Shown in pieces: positions 14,968-26,052 of a stretch of DNA of 64,000 bases. The stretch is from Streptomyces abikoensis (GTDB lineage: Bacteria > Actinomycetota > Actinomycetes > Streptomycetales > Streptomycetaceae). Numbering within the stretch: position 1 is the stretch's first letter; the number at the start of each line of letters is the position of its first letter. The notes under the pieces were generated by a model, which saw only the letters and a program-made list of their open reading frames with translations, was not told where the DNA came from and made no database searches. Location of the stretch: positions 248,001 through 312,000 of the forward strand of contig NZ_BMRT01000007.1 in assembly GCF_014648775.1 (NCBI RefSeq), written 5' to 3'. A program made the translations under genes and the position numbers.

Positions 14968-16875
14968 TTATTCCGCCCGGCGCCGCAGCAACCCCTTGAG
15001 CACCTTCCCGGAGGCGTTGCGCGGCAGCTCCCGGACGAACTCCACCTCGCGTGGCACCTTGTAGTTCGCCATCTCGCGGCGCGCCCAGGCGATCAGACCG
15101 TCCGCCGTGACCGCGTCCCCGGTACCCGCCCGGCGGACCGCGAACGCCTTGCCGACCTCGCCGAGCCGGCCGTCCGGCACACCGACCACCGCGACCTCGG
15201 CTATCCCCGGGTGCCGCGCCAGGACCCGCTCGATCTCCGCCGGGTAGGCGTTGAAGCCGCCGACGACAAACATGTCCTTCAGCCGGTCGGTGACCCGCAG
15301 ATTGCCCCGCGCGTCCAGCACGCCCACGTCACCGGTGTGCAGCCAGCCCTCGGCGTCGAGGGCCCGTGCCGTGGCGGCCGGGTCCTCGAAGTAGCCGGAC
15401 ATCACCTGGGGGCCACGGACCATGATCTCCCCGGGCACACCGGCCGCCCGCGCCCGCCCGTCGGGACCCGCCACCTTGACCTCGGTGCCCGGGATGGCCC
15501 GGCCCGAGGTGCCCGCGACGACCTCCGGAGGGTCGCCGCGCCGGCACATCGTGACGACGCCCGTCGCCTCGCTCATCCCGTAGGCGGTGAGCACGGTGGC
15601 TATGCCCAGCTCGCCGCGGAGCCGGTCGATCAGCCGCCGGGGCACCATGGCCGCGCCCGTCACCACCACCCGCAGCGACGACAGGTCGTACGCCGCCCGG
15701 TCGGGGTGGTCCAGGAGCGACTGGTGGAGCGTCGGCGGCCCGGGCAGGACCGTGATCCGCTCGGCGGCGATCCGGGCCAGCACCGTCTCCGCCGCGAAGA
15801 CGGGCTGCGGCACCATCGTGGCGCCCCGCATCAGACAGGCGATGACGCCCGCCTTGTAGCCGAAGGTGTGGAAGAACGGGTTGACGATCAGATAGCGGTC
15901 TCCTTCCCGCAGCCCGGCCAGCTCGCTCCAGACGGCGAACGTGCGCAGCGTCTGCCCATGGGTGATGACGGCCCCTTTGGGCTCGCCCGTGGTGCCCGAG
16001 GTGAAGAGGATGTCCGAGGGCGCCGCGGAGGGTATGGCGTCGGCCCGGGCCCGTACCGTCCGGGCGGGCACACCGTCCCCGGCGGCGAGGAACTCCTTCC
16101 ACGTCCGGAAGTCGGCCGGGGCGTCGTCGGCCAGGACGACGACGTCCCGCAACAGCGGCAACCCGGGCAACGGCCCCCGCCCGGCCCCCGGCGCGCCGGA
16201 CCGCGCGGCGGTGGCAGCGGACCGTTCGCCGGTGACGGCAGGCCGACTGGCGGTGGCGTCAGGCAGCTCGCTGCTGACGGCAGGCCGCTCGGCGGTGGCG
16301 TCAGGCCACTCGCCGGTGACGGCAGGCCGTCCGCCGGTGGCGTCTGGCCACTGGCCGGTGGCGGCGGCCCGCGCCGCTGCCACGCCGCCGGTCCCGGGGC
16401 GAGGACCGGAACCAGGGCCGGGACCAGGGCCGGGACCAGGGCCGGGACCGGGACCGGGCGCGGTGCCGTCCGTCCCGTGCCGCTCCCCCCGCGCGGCACC
16501 GCGCAGTGCCGCCACATAGGACGTGCCGAGGAAGGTGCCCGTGACGAAGAGCAGCCGGGCCCGGGTGCGCTCCAGCACCTGTACCGTCTCGGCGCCCTTG
16601 AAGCGGGTGTTGACCGGCACCAGCACCGCGCCGGCGCCGACCGCGCCGAGGGCGGCGACGATCCAGTCCAGACTGTTCGGCGCCCAGATCGCGACCCGGT
16701 CGCCCGCCTCCACCCCGGCGGCCACGCACGCGGCCGTGGCCCGCCCGACACGCTCGCCGAGCTGCCGGTAGGTAATCCGGGTGCGGCCCTCGACGACGGC
16801 CTCACGGGCGGCGTACCGCTCGGCGGCCATCCGGACGAGCCGGGGTATCGAGACGAATTCCAGGTCACCACGCAT
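14968..16875 (-). CDS. Acyl-CoA ligase (FadD3-like) with a low-complexity insertion
   Basis: A 635-residue adenylate-forming enzyme that would activate a carboxylic acid to its CoA thioester. Core motifs: ILFTSGTTGEPKGAVITH (A3), TAYGMSEATGVV, HTGDVGVLDARGNLRVTDRLKD, and the C-terminal lysine in NASGKVLKG. The N-terminal start at 16875 has a strong GGGGGAGGG ribosome-binding site; the longer frame to 16917 does not. Relatives are about 510-530 residues. The excess is an insertion at residues 127-236 made of a (GP)n run and four 14-residue repeats, placed between two conserved blocks of the N-domain. The gene is divergent from the thiolase operon and shares its operator at 16938. Confidence 0.85.
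   Translation of the reverse strand: MRGDLEFVSIPRLVRMAAERYAAREAVVEGRTRITYRQLGERVGRATAACVAAGVEAGDRVAIWAPNSLDWIVAALGAVGAGAVLVPVNTRFKGAETVQVLERTRARLLFVTGTFLGTSYVAALRGAARGERHGTDGTAPGPGPGPGPGPGPGPGSGPRPGTGGVAAARAAATGQWPDATGGRPAVTGEWPDATAERPAVSSELPDATASRPAVTGERSAATAARSGAPGAGRGPLPGLPLLRDVVVLADDAPADFRTWKEFLAAGDGVPARTVRARADAIPSAAPSDILFTSGTTGEPKGAVITHGQTLRTFAVWSELAGLREGDRYLIVNPFFHTFGYKAGVIACLMRGATMVPQPVFAAETVLARIAAERITVLPGPPTLHQSLLDHPDRAAYDLSSLRVVVTGAAMVPRRLIDRLRGELGIATVLTAYGMSEATGVVTMCRRGDPPEVVAGTSGRAIPGTEVKVAGPDGRARAAGVPGEIMVRGPQVMSGYFEDPAATARALDAEGWLHTGDVGVLDARGNLRVTDRLKDMFVVGGFNAYPAEIERVLARHPGIAEVAVVGVPDGRLGEVGKAFAVRRAGTGDAVTADGLIAWARREMANYKVPREVEFVRELPRNASGKVLKGLLRRRAE
16198..16362. repeat. 42-bp tandem repeats inside the acyl-CoA ligase gene
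   Basis: About four 42-bp units encode 14-residue repeats of the type AVTGEWPDATAERP on the reverse strand (residues 172-226). Units diverge by a few residues. They form the second half of an insertion not expected in the family. Confidence 0.8.
16405..16465. repeat. GP-dipeptide coding repeat inside the acyl-CoA ligase gene
   Basis: GGACCAGGGCCG-like 12-bp units repeat on the + strand and encode about eight Gly-Pro dipeptides on the reverse strand, directly preceding the 14-residue repeats in the protein. Confidence 0.8.
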
Positions 16876-16937
16876 CGCACGCCCTCCCCCTGCCGTCCCC
16901 GGCTTCGCGCCGGCCATCCCGGCGCACCACCAGCGGG

Positions 16938-16952
16938 CTGACGCTTCGTCAG
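16938..16952. promoter_or_regulatory. Shared catabolic operator, copy C
   Basis: CTGAC-GCTTC-GTCAG, perfect arms, between the divergent acyl-CoA ligase (start 16875) and thiolase (start 17002) genes. A second small inverted repeat, GCTGTC-N6-GACAGC, lies at 16972-16989 next to the thiolase ribosome-binding site. Confidence 0.75.
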
Positions 16953-17001
16953 ATTAGCGATAGCCTTCCGCGCTGTCAGCATCGACAGCACGGAGGCGGC
17001 G

Positions 17002-18153
17002 ATGACGGCAACGCTCAAGGACACCACCGCGATCGTCGGCATCGGCCAGACCCCCTTCGCCCGACAACTCCCCGAATCCGAGAAAACCTTGGCGTGCCGC
17101 GCCGTCCTCGCCGCGCTGGACGACGCCGGCCTCTCCCCCTCCCAGGTCGACGCCTTCGCCTCGTACACCATGGAGACCACCGACGAGGTCGAGGTCGCCA
17201 AGGCCATCGGCGCCGGGGACGTCACCTTCTTCTCCCGCGTCGGCTACGGCGGGGGCGGCTCCTGCGCGACCGTCGCCCACCTCGCCGCCGCGATCGCCAC
17301 GGGACAGGCGACCGTCGGCGTCGCCTGGCGCTCCCGCAAGCGCGGCTCCGGCCCGCGCCCCTGGCGGGACACCCGGACGCAGCTCCCCACCCCGGCGCAG
17401 TGGACCCGCCCGTACGGCCTACTCCGCCCCGTGGACGAGATCGCGATGCTCGCCCGCCGCTATATGCACGAGTACGGCGCCACCCGCGACCATTTCTTCA
17501 ACGTCGCCCTGGCCTGCCGCAACCGCGCCAACCAGAACCCCGCCGCCGTGATGTACGAACGGCCGCTGACACGCGAGATGTATATGACCTCCCGCTGGGT
17601 CAGCGATCCCCTCTGTCTCTTCGACAACTGCCTGGAGACGGACGGTGCGTTGGCCTGCGTCGTCGTGGCCGCGGAACGCGCCCGCGACTGCCGCGCCACC
17701 CCGGTCTATGTGCACTCCGCCGCCCAGGGGCTGCCCGCCCAGCACCACGGCATGGTCAACTACTGGACGGACGACCCCCTGTCCGGCCCGTCCTGGACCG
17801 CCGCCCGGCAGCTGTGGAAGACGGCGGACTTCGGCCCCCAGGACATCCATGTCGCCCAGATCTACGACGCGTTCACCCCGCTGATCCCCCTGTCCCTGGA
17901 GGGCTATGGCTTCTGCGGACGCGGAGAGGGCGCGGCCTTCTCGGAGGGCGGCGCGCTCGAACTCGGTGGCCGGCTCCCCCTCAACACCGGCGGCGGCGGT
18001 CTCAGCGAGGCCTACGTCCATGGCTTCAACCTCATCAACGAAGGGGTCAGACAGCTCCGCGGCACCTCCACGGCACAGGTGCCGGGCGCGGCGACCTGCC
18101 TGGTCACGGCAGGCGAGGGCGTCCCCACTTCGGCACTTCTGCTGAGGAGTTGA
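17002..18153 (+). CDS. Thiolase-superfamily protein (lipid-transfer/SCP-x thiolase type)
   Basis: A 383-residue thiolase-fold protein: TAIVGIGQTPFARQLPESEK at the N-terminus, GYGGGGSCATVAHLAAAIATG with Cys88 near the classical nucleophile position, AQIYDAFTPLIPLSLEGYGFC in the middle, and NTGGGGLSEAYVHGFNLINEG at the C-terminus. Such proteins either cleave beta-ketoacyl-CoA or, with a DUF35 partner, act as retro-aldolases in steroid side-chain degradation. Here a DUF35 protein is encoded directly after it (stop codon followed by GTG with no gap), which supports a two-subunit complex. First gene of an operon with DUF35 and enoyl-CoA hydratase genes, preceded by GGAGGCGGCG and operator C. Confidence 0.85.
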   Translation: MTATLKDTTAIVGIGQTPFARQLPESEKTLACRAVLAALDDAGLSPSQVDAFASYTMETTDEVEVAKAIGAGDVTFFSRVGYGGGGSCATVAHLAAAIATGQATVGVAWRSRKRGSGPRPWRDTRTQLPTPAQWTRPYGLLRPVDEIAMLARRYMHEYGATRDHFFNVALACRNRANQNPAAVMYERPLTREMYMTSRWVSDPLCLFDNCLETDGALACVVVAAERARDCRATPVYVHSAAQGLPAQHHGMVNYWTDDPLSGPSWTAARQLWKTADFGPQDIHVAQIYDAFTPLIPLSLEGYGFCGRGEGAAFSEGGALELGGRLPLNTGGGGLSEAYVHGFNLINEGVRQLRGTSTAQVPGAATCLVTAGEGVPTSALLLRS

Positions 18154-18624
18154 GTGCTCATGTCCTCCATCATGCAGGGCACCACTGACAACGGCCTCCT
18201 GCTGCCCGTCCAGGACGAGGACGGGCGCCCGTTCTGGGAGTTCGCCGCCCGTGGCGAGCTGCGCGTCCAGGCCTGCGCGGACTGCCACCGGCTCCGCTTC
18301 CCGCCCCGGCCCTGCTGCCCGCGCTGCCAGTCCTTCGTCGGCGAATGGCACCGCGTCTCCGGGCGCGGCCGGATCTGGTCGTACGTCCTGCCCCACCCGC
18401 CGCTGCTGCCCGCCTACGCCGATCAGGCCCCGTACAACGTCGTCGTCGTGGAGCTCGCCGACGCCCCCGGCATCCGTCTCGTCGGCAACCTCGTCGCCGC
18501 GCCGGACGCCGCGCTCGACTCCGTCGACCCGTCCCGGCTGCGCGTCGGGGCGCCGGTCAGGGTGGCCTTCGCCGAACTCGCGCCCGGGGTCACCGTGCCG
18601 CGCTGGCTGCTGGAGCGCCCATGA
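18154..18624 (+). CDS. DUF35 Zn-ribbon/OB-fold protein, thiolase partner
   Basis: A 156-residue protein with a rubredoxin-like zinc ribbon (CADCHRLRFPPRPCCPRC, near residues 41-58) followed by an OB fold (SGRGRIWSYVLPHPP onward). DUF35 proteins bind acyl-CoA and form obligate complexes with thiolase-like partners, as ChsH2 does with Ltp2. Start taken as the GTG at 18154 right after the thiolase stop, with GAGGAG about 5 nt upstream; the ATG at 18160 is equally possible. It overlaps the following enoyl-CoA hydratase gene by 4 bp (ATGA), so the three are translationally coupled. Confidence 0.85.
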   Translation: MLMSSIMQGTTDNGLLLPVQDEDGRPFWEFAARGELRVQACADCHRLRFPPRPCCPRCQSFVGEWHRVSGRGRIWSYVLPHPPLLPAYADQAPYNVVVVELADAPGIRLVGNLVAAPDAALDSVDPSRLRVGAPVRVAFAELAPGVTVPRWLLERP

Positions 18625-19388
18625 CCGTCCGCACCGAACGCCGCCCGAACGGCGTAGCGCTCGTCACCCTCGACCGGCCCGAGCGGCACAACGCCATCGA
18701 CCTCGCCACAGCCACGCGCCTCAAGGGCCTCTGGGCGGAGTTCCGCCGCGACGACGACGTCCGCGCCATCGTGCTGACCGGCGCCGGTGACCGGGCCTTC
18801 TGCACGGGCATCGACCGCTCCGCCGACGTCCCCCAGCCGGGCTCCCCGTACTCCCTGGACGACCCGCTGCGCGCCGTCGGCCCCAAGGCCGCCGACCTGT
18901 GGAAGCCCGTCATCGCGGCGGTGGGCGGCATGGCGTGCGGGGGCGCCTTCTACCTGCTGGGGGAGGCGGAGTTCATCATCGCCGCCGAGAACGCGACATT
19001 CTTCGACCCGCACACGTCGTACGGGATGGTCAGCGCCTACGAGGCCGCGTACATGGCGCAGCTCATGCCTTTCGGCGAGGCCGCGCGGACGGCGCTGATG
19101 GGCACGGCCGAACGCCTCTCGGCACGCCGCGCCCATGAGATCGGCCTGGTCTCGGAGCTGACCCCGCCAGGAGAGGCCACGGCGGCGGCCCTGCGCGCGG
19201 CGGCTGTCATCGCTTCCTACCCACCCGACCCGGTCCAGGGCACGGTCCGCGCCTTGTGGTCGACGAGGGAGCCGACGAGATCCCATACGGAGTCGCTGGC
19301 CCAGCACCTGATAGCACTGGGGAACCTCGCCCCCGCAGAACAGGCCGAGCACTTCACCAGCCGCACCCGGAACCATCGGGTGCGGTAG
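18621..19388 (+). CDS. Enoyl-CoA hydratase/isomerase family protein
   Basis: A 255-residue crotonase-fold protein. Visible: TLDRPERHNAIDLATA, IVLTGAGDRAFCTGIDRS (first oxyanion-hole segment), AAVGGMACGGAFYLLGEAEFIIAAENATF (second oxyanion-hole segment), then a C-terminal trimerisation region. The usual catalytic glutamates are not obvious at the expected places, so hydratase activity is not certain; isomerase or hydrolase roles are possible. ATG overlaps the DUF35 stop (ATGA). Last gene of the thiolase-DUF35 operon; the convergent kinase gene ends at 19484. Confidence 0.85.
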   Translation: MTVRTERRPNGVALVTLDRPERHNAIDLATATRLKGLWAEFRRDDDVRAIVLTGAGDRAFCTGIDRSADVPQPGSPYSLDDPLRAVGPKAADLWKPVIAAVGGMACGGAFYLLGEAEFIIAAENATFFDPHTSYGMVSAYEAAYMAQLMPFGEAARTALMGTAERLSARRAHEIGLVSELTPPGEATAAALRAAAVIASYPPDPVQGTVRALWSTREPTRSHTESLAQHLIALGNLAPAEQAEHFTSRTRNHRVR

Positions 19389-19400
19389 GTTGCGGGCAAT

Positions 19401-19474
19401 CGTCCCGTAGGGCGGGACGGGTGGGCGCAACCGGACCACCGGACCCGCACCCGAACAGGGTGCCTAGGGGGCAC
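19401..19474. terminator. Two hairpins in the convergent gap between hydratase and kinase genes
   Basis: CGTCCCG (19401-19407) with CGGGACG (19413-19419), and GTGCC (19460-19464) with GGCAC (19470-19474). Either could terminate transcription from one side. Confidence 0.45.
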
Positions 19475-19483
19475 AACGGCGCG

Positions 19484-22000
<2,517 letters not shown>

Positions 22001-22221
22001 TGACCTGCCACCTCCCCGTGGGGGCTTGAAGGGTTCCAGCCCCGTGCAGCGTCTCTCCGCGAAATTATCCCGGGGTACGCACCCCAGATTCTTCCTGGCG
22101 AAGCCCTCGGTTGCGAACCCGGGGCGCGCTTCGCCGTGTCTCCGCCATATGGGGCCATATCCCCCGCCATGCGGAACGACCCCTCTCACCTGCTGCTCCG
22201 CAGCGCTCCCGGGCCCGTCGG

Positions 22222-23025
22222 CTATCCCGGCGCCGGGTGCGCGACGTCGATCACGGCGAAGTCGGCACCCTGGTCGTCGGCGAGAACGGCGAACCGTCCG
22301 TACGGCGTGTCCTGCGGCTCCCTGCGCACCCGCCCGTGCAGCCGGAGCGCCTCGCGCACCACCGCGTCGCAGTCCTCGACGACGAAGTAGGCGAGGAAGT
22401 GCGCGGGCATCTCCCGGGGGAACCGCTCGTCCATGACGGCTCTGCCCGCGACCGCGTTCTCCGGGGTGCCCGGGGTTCCGGCGGGCGTCCAGACGGCGAA
22501 TTCGATGCCCGCCTCCTCGCTCACGTCGTGCGTGGTGAAACCGAAGACCGCCTCGTAGAAGGGATCGACCGCCGGGGCGTCCCACGTGTACACCTCGGCC
22601 CAGCCGTACGAGCCCGGCTCACCGCGCTTCTCGAAGCCCCGGTGGCTGCCGGCCTCCCAGACGCCGAAGGCGGCCCCGCCGGGGTCGGCGGCCATCAGCA
22701 TCGTGCCGAACGGACCGATAGGCATCGGGCCCATGAAGATCTGCCCGCCGGCCGCCCTGATCCGGTCCGCGGTGGCCACCGCGTCATGGGAGGCGAAATA
22801 GATCGACCAGGCCGTCGGGAACCGGCCGTCCGGCTTGGGTGCCAGCGCGGCGACGTTCTTCCCGTCGTGGAATGCGTGGGTGTAGTGCCCGTACTCGCCC
22901 CCGCTGTCCTCGAATGTCCAGCCGAGAAGTCCGCCGTAGAAGCGCTTGCCGGCTTCCACATCTGCGAGCATGACGTCCGCCCAGCACGGCGCGCCTTCGC
23001 GGAATGCTTCCGTGGCTGCGCTCAT
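22222..23025 (-). CDS. VOC family protein with two glyoxalase-like modules
   Basis: A 267-residue protein with two vicinal-oxygen-chelate modules: APCWADVMLADVEAGKRFYG starts the first, and GSYGWAEVYTWDAPAVDPFY starts the second, each followed by a GFT/GWTF strand and a late acidic position. Proteins of this layout are often annotated as hydroxylases or glyoxalase/bleomycin-resistance-like; substrate unknown. ATG at 23025 with AAGGAG upstream. It is divergent from the TetR gene at 23339 across a 313-bp gap, so regulation by that TetR is possible, but no shared-operator copy lies directly in front of it. Confidence 0.8.
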   Translation of the reverse strand: MSAATEAFREGAPCWADVMLADVEAGKRFYGGLLGWTFEDSGGEYGHYTHAFHDGKNVAALAPKPDGRFPTAWSIYFASHDAVATADRIRAAGGQIFMGPMPIGPFGTMLMAADPGGAAFGVWEAGSHRGFEKRGEPGSYGWAEVYTWDAPAVDPFYEAVFGFTTHDVSEEAGIEFAVWTPAGTPGTPENAVAGRAVMDERFPREMPAHFLAYFVVEDCDAVVREALRLHGRVRREPQDTPYGRFAVLADDQGADFAVIDVAHPAPG

Positions 23026-23338
23026 GGTGCGGCTCCTTCCGCGCGGTCGGGTTCCGCGCGTGCGGGCGGGACGTCTGCTACGCGGAGTGTTCTGGCAGCC
23101 ACGGTAGAGGCAGATCGCCGATCTCGCTCGGCCTGTGGATAACCGGAAATCGGAGCCGTCGGCTTCTCCGTCCACAGCTTGTTGATAGGACAATTCACCG
23201 GTACGGGCCAATCCGGTCCGGCTCTCCCGTCCCCCCTTCCAACACCGTCTGACCTGCGATGACATACCTTCGCGCACCCCTGCCCCCATTTGCATGCGGC
23301 CGAATCGCGCTCCGATCACCCCTCGGTAAGCTGACGGC
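23026..23338. other. Divergent intergenic region between VOC and TetR genes
   Basis: 313 bp, somewhat less GC-rich in the middle (around 23140-23190). I saw no gene and no strong palindrome. A weak match to the catabolic operator (CTGAC-GGCAT-GACAG) overlaps the TetR start codon at 23331-23345. Confidence 0.5.
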
Positions 23339-23986
23339 ATGACAGGACAAGTACGCACCGTCGACGGCCGCGTGGCCGGTCGGCGCGGTCAGGCGACGCG
23401 GCAGAAGCTGCTCGACTGCCTCAGCGAAATGCTCAGCTCCTCGCCCTACCGCGATGTCAAGGTCATCGATGTCGCCCGCCGGGCCGGCACTTCTCCGGCG
23501 ACCTTCTACCAGTACTTCCCCGACGTCGAGGGCGCCGTCCTCGAAATCGCCGAGGAAATGGCGAAGGAAGGCGCGACGCTCACCGATCTCGTCGCGGGCC
23601 GTTCCTGGGTCGGCAAGTCCGGCTGGCAGGCGGCCGAAGAACTGGTCGACGGCTTCCTCGGCTTCTGGCGCAAACACGACGCGATCCTTCGTGTCGTGGA
23701 CCTGGGCGCGGCCGAGGGCGACAAGCGGTTCTACAAGATCCGCATGAAGATCCTCAACGCCGTCACCAACTCCCTTACGGACTCCGTCAAGGAGCTCCAG
23801 TCCAAGGGGAAGGTGGACAAGGACCTCAACCCGGCGGCCGTCGCGGGCTCGCTCGTCGCCATGCTCGCCGCGGTGGCCTCCCACCAGAAGGGCTTCCAGA
23901 GCTGGGGAGTCAAGCAGGCCGAGCTCAAGCCGAACCTCGCCCTCATCGTCCACCTGGGCATCACCGGCAAGAAGCCGACCAAGTAG
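23339..23986 (+). CDS. TetR family transcriptional regulator
   Basis: A 215-residue regulator. Helix-turn-helix at about residues 17-65: RRGQATRQKLLDCLSEML, VKVIDVARRAGTSPATFYQYF, then a C-terminal ligand-binding helical domain with KHDAILRVVDLGAAEGDKRFY. TetR proteins are usually repressors released by a small ligand. It is the only TetR gene in the window and sits in the middle of the catabolic cluster, so it is the best candidate for the protein that binds the eleven CTGAC-N5-GTCAG sites; this is inference. An orthologue of this general type is common in Streptomyces and its ligand is not known to me. Confidence 0.85.
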   Translation: MTGQVRTVDGRVAGRRGQATRQKLLDCLSEMLSSSPYRDVKVIDVARRAGTSPATFYQYFPDVEGAVLEIAEEMAKEGATLTDLVAGRSWVGKSGWQAAEELVDGFLGFWRKHDAILRVVDLGAAEGDKRFYKIRMKILNAVTNSLTDSVKELQSKGKVDKDLNPAAVAGSLVAMLAAVASHQKGFQSWGVKQAELKPNLALIVHLGITGKKPTK

Positions 23987-24119
23987 CGACCGCGCGCCCG
24001 CCGCGGCCACCCGGCCCGTCCGCGTGCCGCGCTCCTCGCCGCGTTCCCGCAGCGTGCGGGCACTTCGAACGTGCCGGCACGTCAAGGTCGCCCGCCCTTC
24101 GCATGTCCTGTCATCGTGG

Positions 24120-24163
24120 CGGCTGGGGCCGCCCGGGCCATCGAGCCCGGGCGGCCCCAGCCG
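24120..24163. terminator. Perfect 19-bp bidirectional hairpin
   Basis: GGCTGGGGCCGCCCGGGC (24121-24138) pairs perfectly with 24145-24162, plus the closing C24120-G24163 pair; loop CATCGA. It lies between the convergent TetR and nitroreductase-like genes. Confidence 0.8.
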
Positions 24164-24203
24164 TGCCGCATTCCCGCGAAGGGTCCCGGCGTCGTCGCCG
24201 CCG

Positions 24204-24689
24204 CTACCGCCGTTCCAGCCGGAAGAGCCGGATCTCCCGCTCCACGCGCGCCTGGTAGCGGGCGTACGGCGGCCAGAACCTCACCACCGCCGACCACATG
24301 GCCCCCCGTTCCGCGCCCTTCAGCAGCCGCGCGCGCACCGGGATCTCCTGACCCTTCCAGCTGATCACGACGTCCGGGTGCTTCAGCAGGTTGGCCGACC
24401 AGGCGGGATGCCCGGGGCGGCCGAAATTGCTGCCGACGAGGATCCAGGCACCGACCGTTCCGTCCTCGTCCTTCAGGGGCATGCACGCGAGCGGCGTCCT
24501 GCGGGAGAGGCCGCTCTTCGCGCCTGTGGAGGTCAGCAGACAGCTCGGCAGCAGGCGGGTGCTCAGCAGCACCTTGCCGCCCGTCAGCCGGTGCACCGCG
24601 CGGTCGAGCGACGGAACGACATGCGGAGCGAATCGCGCGAACGACCGGGTCGAGGAGATTCTCTGTACGAGGCGTTCGACCGTCGCCAT
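24204..24689 (-). CDS. Deazaflavin (F420)-dependent nitroreductase family protein (DUF385)
   Basis: A 161-residue split-barrel protein of the Ddn/DUF385 family, whose characterised members use reduced F420 to reduce quinones or nitro compounds. Visible: LLSTRLLPSCLLTSTGAKSG, RRTPLACMPLKDEDG, the WILVGSNFGRPGHPAWSANL block that lines the F420 pocket, and LKHPDVVISWKGQEIPVRAR. ATG at 24689 overlaps the acyl-CoA dehydrogenase stop codon (TGATG), so it is translationally coupled to that gene; a GTG one codon upstream is an alternative. With fbiC and two luciferase-like enzymes, this is another probable F420 user in the region. Confidence 0.85.
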   Translation of the reverse strand: MATVERLVQRISSTRSFARFAPHVVPSLDRAVHRLTGGKVLLSTRLLPSCLLTSTGAKSGLSRRTPLACMPLKDEDGTVGAWILVGSNFGRPGHPAWSANLLKHPDVVISWKGQEIPVRARLLKGAERGAMWSAVVRFWPPYARYQARVEREIRLFRLERR

Positions 24690-25954
24690 CACAACACCAC
24701 CGCTTCCCTCTCTCCCGGAACGCCAAACGGCCCTGTCGTGTCGAACAGCCCGGCCGTCTCGGCCGCCCGGGCCCGCAGCCGGTCCACCGGGCCGAACAGA
24801 AGCTCGTCCGAAGCCGCTCGTTTGAAGTACAGCTGTGCCTCGTGCTCCCAGGTCACCCCGATGCCGCCGTGCAGCTGCACGGCCTCACCGGAGACCCTCC
24901 TGGCGGTCTCCAGCGCCTGCGTGAGCGCGAGACCCGCCACGGCGGGCCGCCCGGACCACGCCGCGTAGTAGGCCGCGGAACGGGCGGCCTCCACGGCGAC
25001 GTACAGGTCCGCCAGCCGGTGCTTGACCGCCTGGAAAGAGCCGATCGGCCTGCCGAACTGTTCACGCACGCGCGCGTACCCGACCGTTCGCTCCAGCGCC
25101 CGGTCCGCCGCCCCCACCGCCTCGGCCGCGAGGACGGCCGCCACCCCGGCGCCCACCTCGGCCGGCGCCCCCCGCATACGGGAACCGGGCGGCCCGAGCG
25201 GCTCCGCCTCGGTGTCCCGGAGCTCGACACGGGCCTGGGGACGTGTCTCGTCCAGCGAGGTCAGCCTGGTCCGCGTCACCCCGGAGGCCGTCGCGGGCCG
25301 TACGACGAAGAGCAGGGTGCGGGCGTCGGCGTAGCCTCCGGTGCGCGCGGCGACCAGCAGCAGACCCGCGCTGTGCCCGTCGAGCACCTGGGGGGCCTCC
25401 CCGTAGAGCCGCCAGCCGTCACCGGAACGCCGGGCCTGCACCCCGCCCGCCCGACCACCGCCCGCCCAGTCGCCGTCCCAAGGCCCGTCGTCGATACGCG
25501 ACCGACCGCCCTCCCGCGAACGGTCTACGGGGCCCGGCCCGGTCAGCCCGAGCGCGGCCGACAGCGTGCCGCGGGGGACGACGAGCGTCCCGGTCAGCTC
25601 GCCGGAGGCCAAGCGCGGCAGCAGATCGTCCCGCTGCTCTCGCGTGCCCAGGGCGGCGATCAGGGGGACGGTCATGGCGGACGTGGCCAGCAGGGGCGAA
25701 GGCATGAGCACCCGTCCGGCCTCCTCGCAGGCCAGGGCCAGCTCCAGCAGGCCGCAACCGGCCCCTCCGTACCGCCGCTCGACGGCCAGGCCGGGCAGCC
25801 CCGGCCGCTCGGCGAGCCGCCGCCACAGGTCCGTGTCATGACCGGCCGGGGTCAGCACCGCCGCCCTGACCTCGGCCATGCCCGCGTGCTTGGCCAGCAC
25901 CTCGCGCAACGTGCGGCGGATCTCTTCCTGTTCGTCACTGAACGCGGCGTCCAT
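24689..25954 (-). CDS. Acyl-CoA dehydrogenase
   Basis: A 421-residue acyl-CoA dehydrogenase-fold protein (MDAAFSDEQEEIRRTLREVL start). It carries AVERRYGGAGCGLLELALACEE, RPIGSFQAVKHRLADLYVAVE and the C-terminal QLHGGIGVTWEHEAQLYFKRA. The middle beta-domain is divergent and holds a variable insert rich in Gly/Arg (around residues 155-185). This is the type that often acts as one half of a heterotetramer in steroid catabolism. Start chosen as the ATG at 25954, 11 nt after AGGAGG; a GTG at 25966 overlaps the ribosome-binding site. Operator D lies 20 bp upstream. Followed by a translationally coupled DUF385 gene. Confidence 0.85.
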   Translation of the reverse strand: MDAAFSDEQEEIRRTLREVLAKHAGMAEVRAAVLTPAGHDTDLWRRLAERPGLPGLAVERRYGGAGCGLLELALACEEAGRVLMPSPLLATSAMTVPLIAALGTREQRDDLLPRLASGELTGTLVVPRGTLSAALGLTGPGPVDRSREGGRSRIDDGPWDGDWAGGGRAGGVQARRSGDGWRLYGEAPQVLDGHSAGLLLVAARTGGYADARTLLFVVRPATASGVTRTRLTSLDETRPQARVELRDTEAEPLGPPGSRMRGAPAEVGAGVAAVLAAEAVGAADRALERTVGYARVREQFGRPIGSFQAVKHRLADLYVAVEAARSAAYYAAWSGRPAVAGLALTQALETARRVSGEAVQLHGGIGVTWEHEAQLYFKRAASDELLFGPVDRLRARAAETAGLFDTTGPFGVPGEREAVVL

Positions 25955-25973
25955 CGACAGAGCCACCTCCTGA

Positions 25974-25988
25974 CTGACGAGGCGTCAT
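25974..25988. promoter_or_regulatory. Shared catabolic operator, copy D
   Basis: CTGAC-GAGGC-GTCAT, 20 bp upstream of the acyl-CoA dehydrogenase start (25954, reverse strand). One mismatch. Pairs with copy E in the same 98-bp divergent gap. Confidence 0.65.
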
Positions 25989-26033
25989 ATTAAAGAGGGC
26001 CGCCACGCTTTCCCAGACCGCGCGGACCCTTAT

Positions 26034-26048
26034 CTGATGTACCGTCAG
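26034..26048. promoter_or_regulatory. Shared catabolic operator, copy E
   Basis: CTGAT-GTACC-GTCAG, ending only 4 bp before the ATG at 26053. No ribosome-binding site fits between operator and start, so the mRNA may be leaderless and the operator would cover the -10 region. Confidence 0.7.
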
Positions 26049-26052
26049 GTTT

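Noticed and set aside
23331..23345. CTGAC-GGCAT-GACAG near the TetR start as an autoregulatory operator
   Set aside because: One arm is mismatched and the site overlaps coding sequence for the first residues; evidence is too weak to list as an operator.
24069..24082. Perfect palindrome ACGTGCCGGCACGT downstream of the TetR gene
   Set aside because: It lies between convergent genes, away from any promoter, and next to a strong terminator; regulatory meaning cannot be supported.
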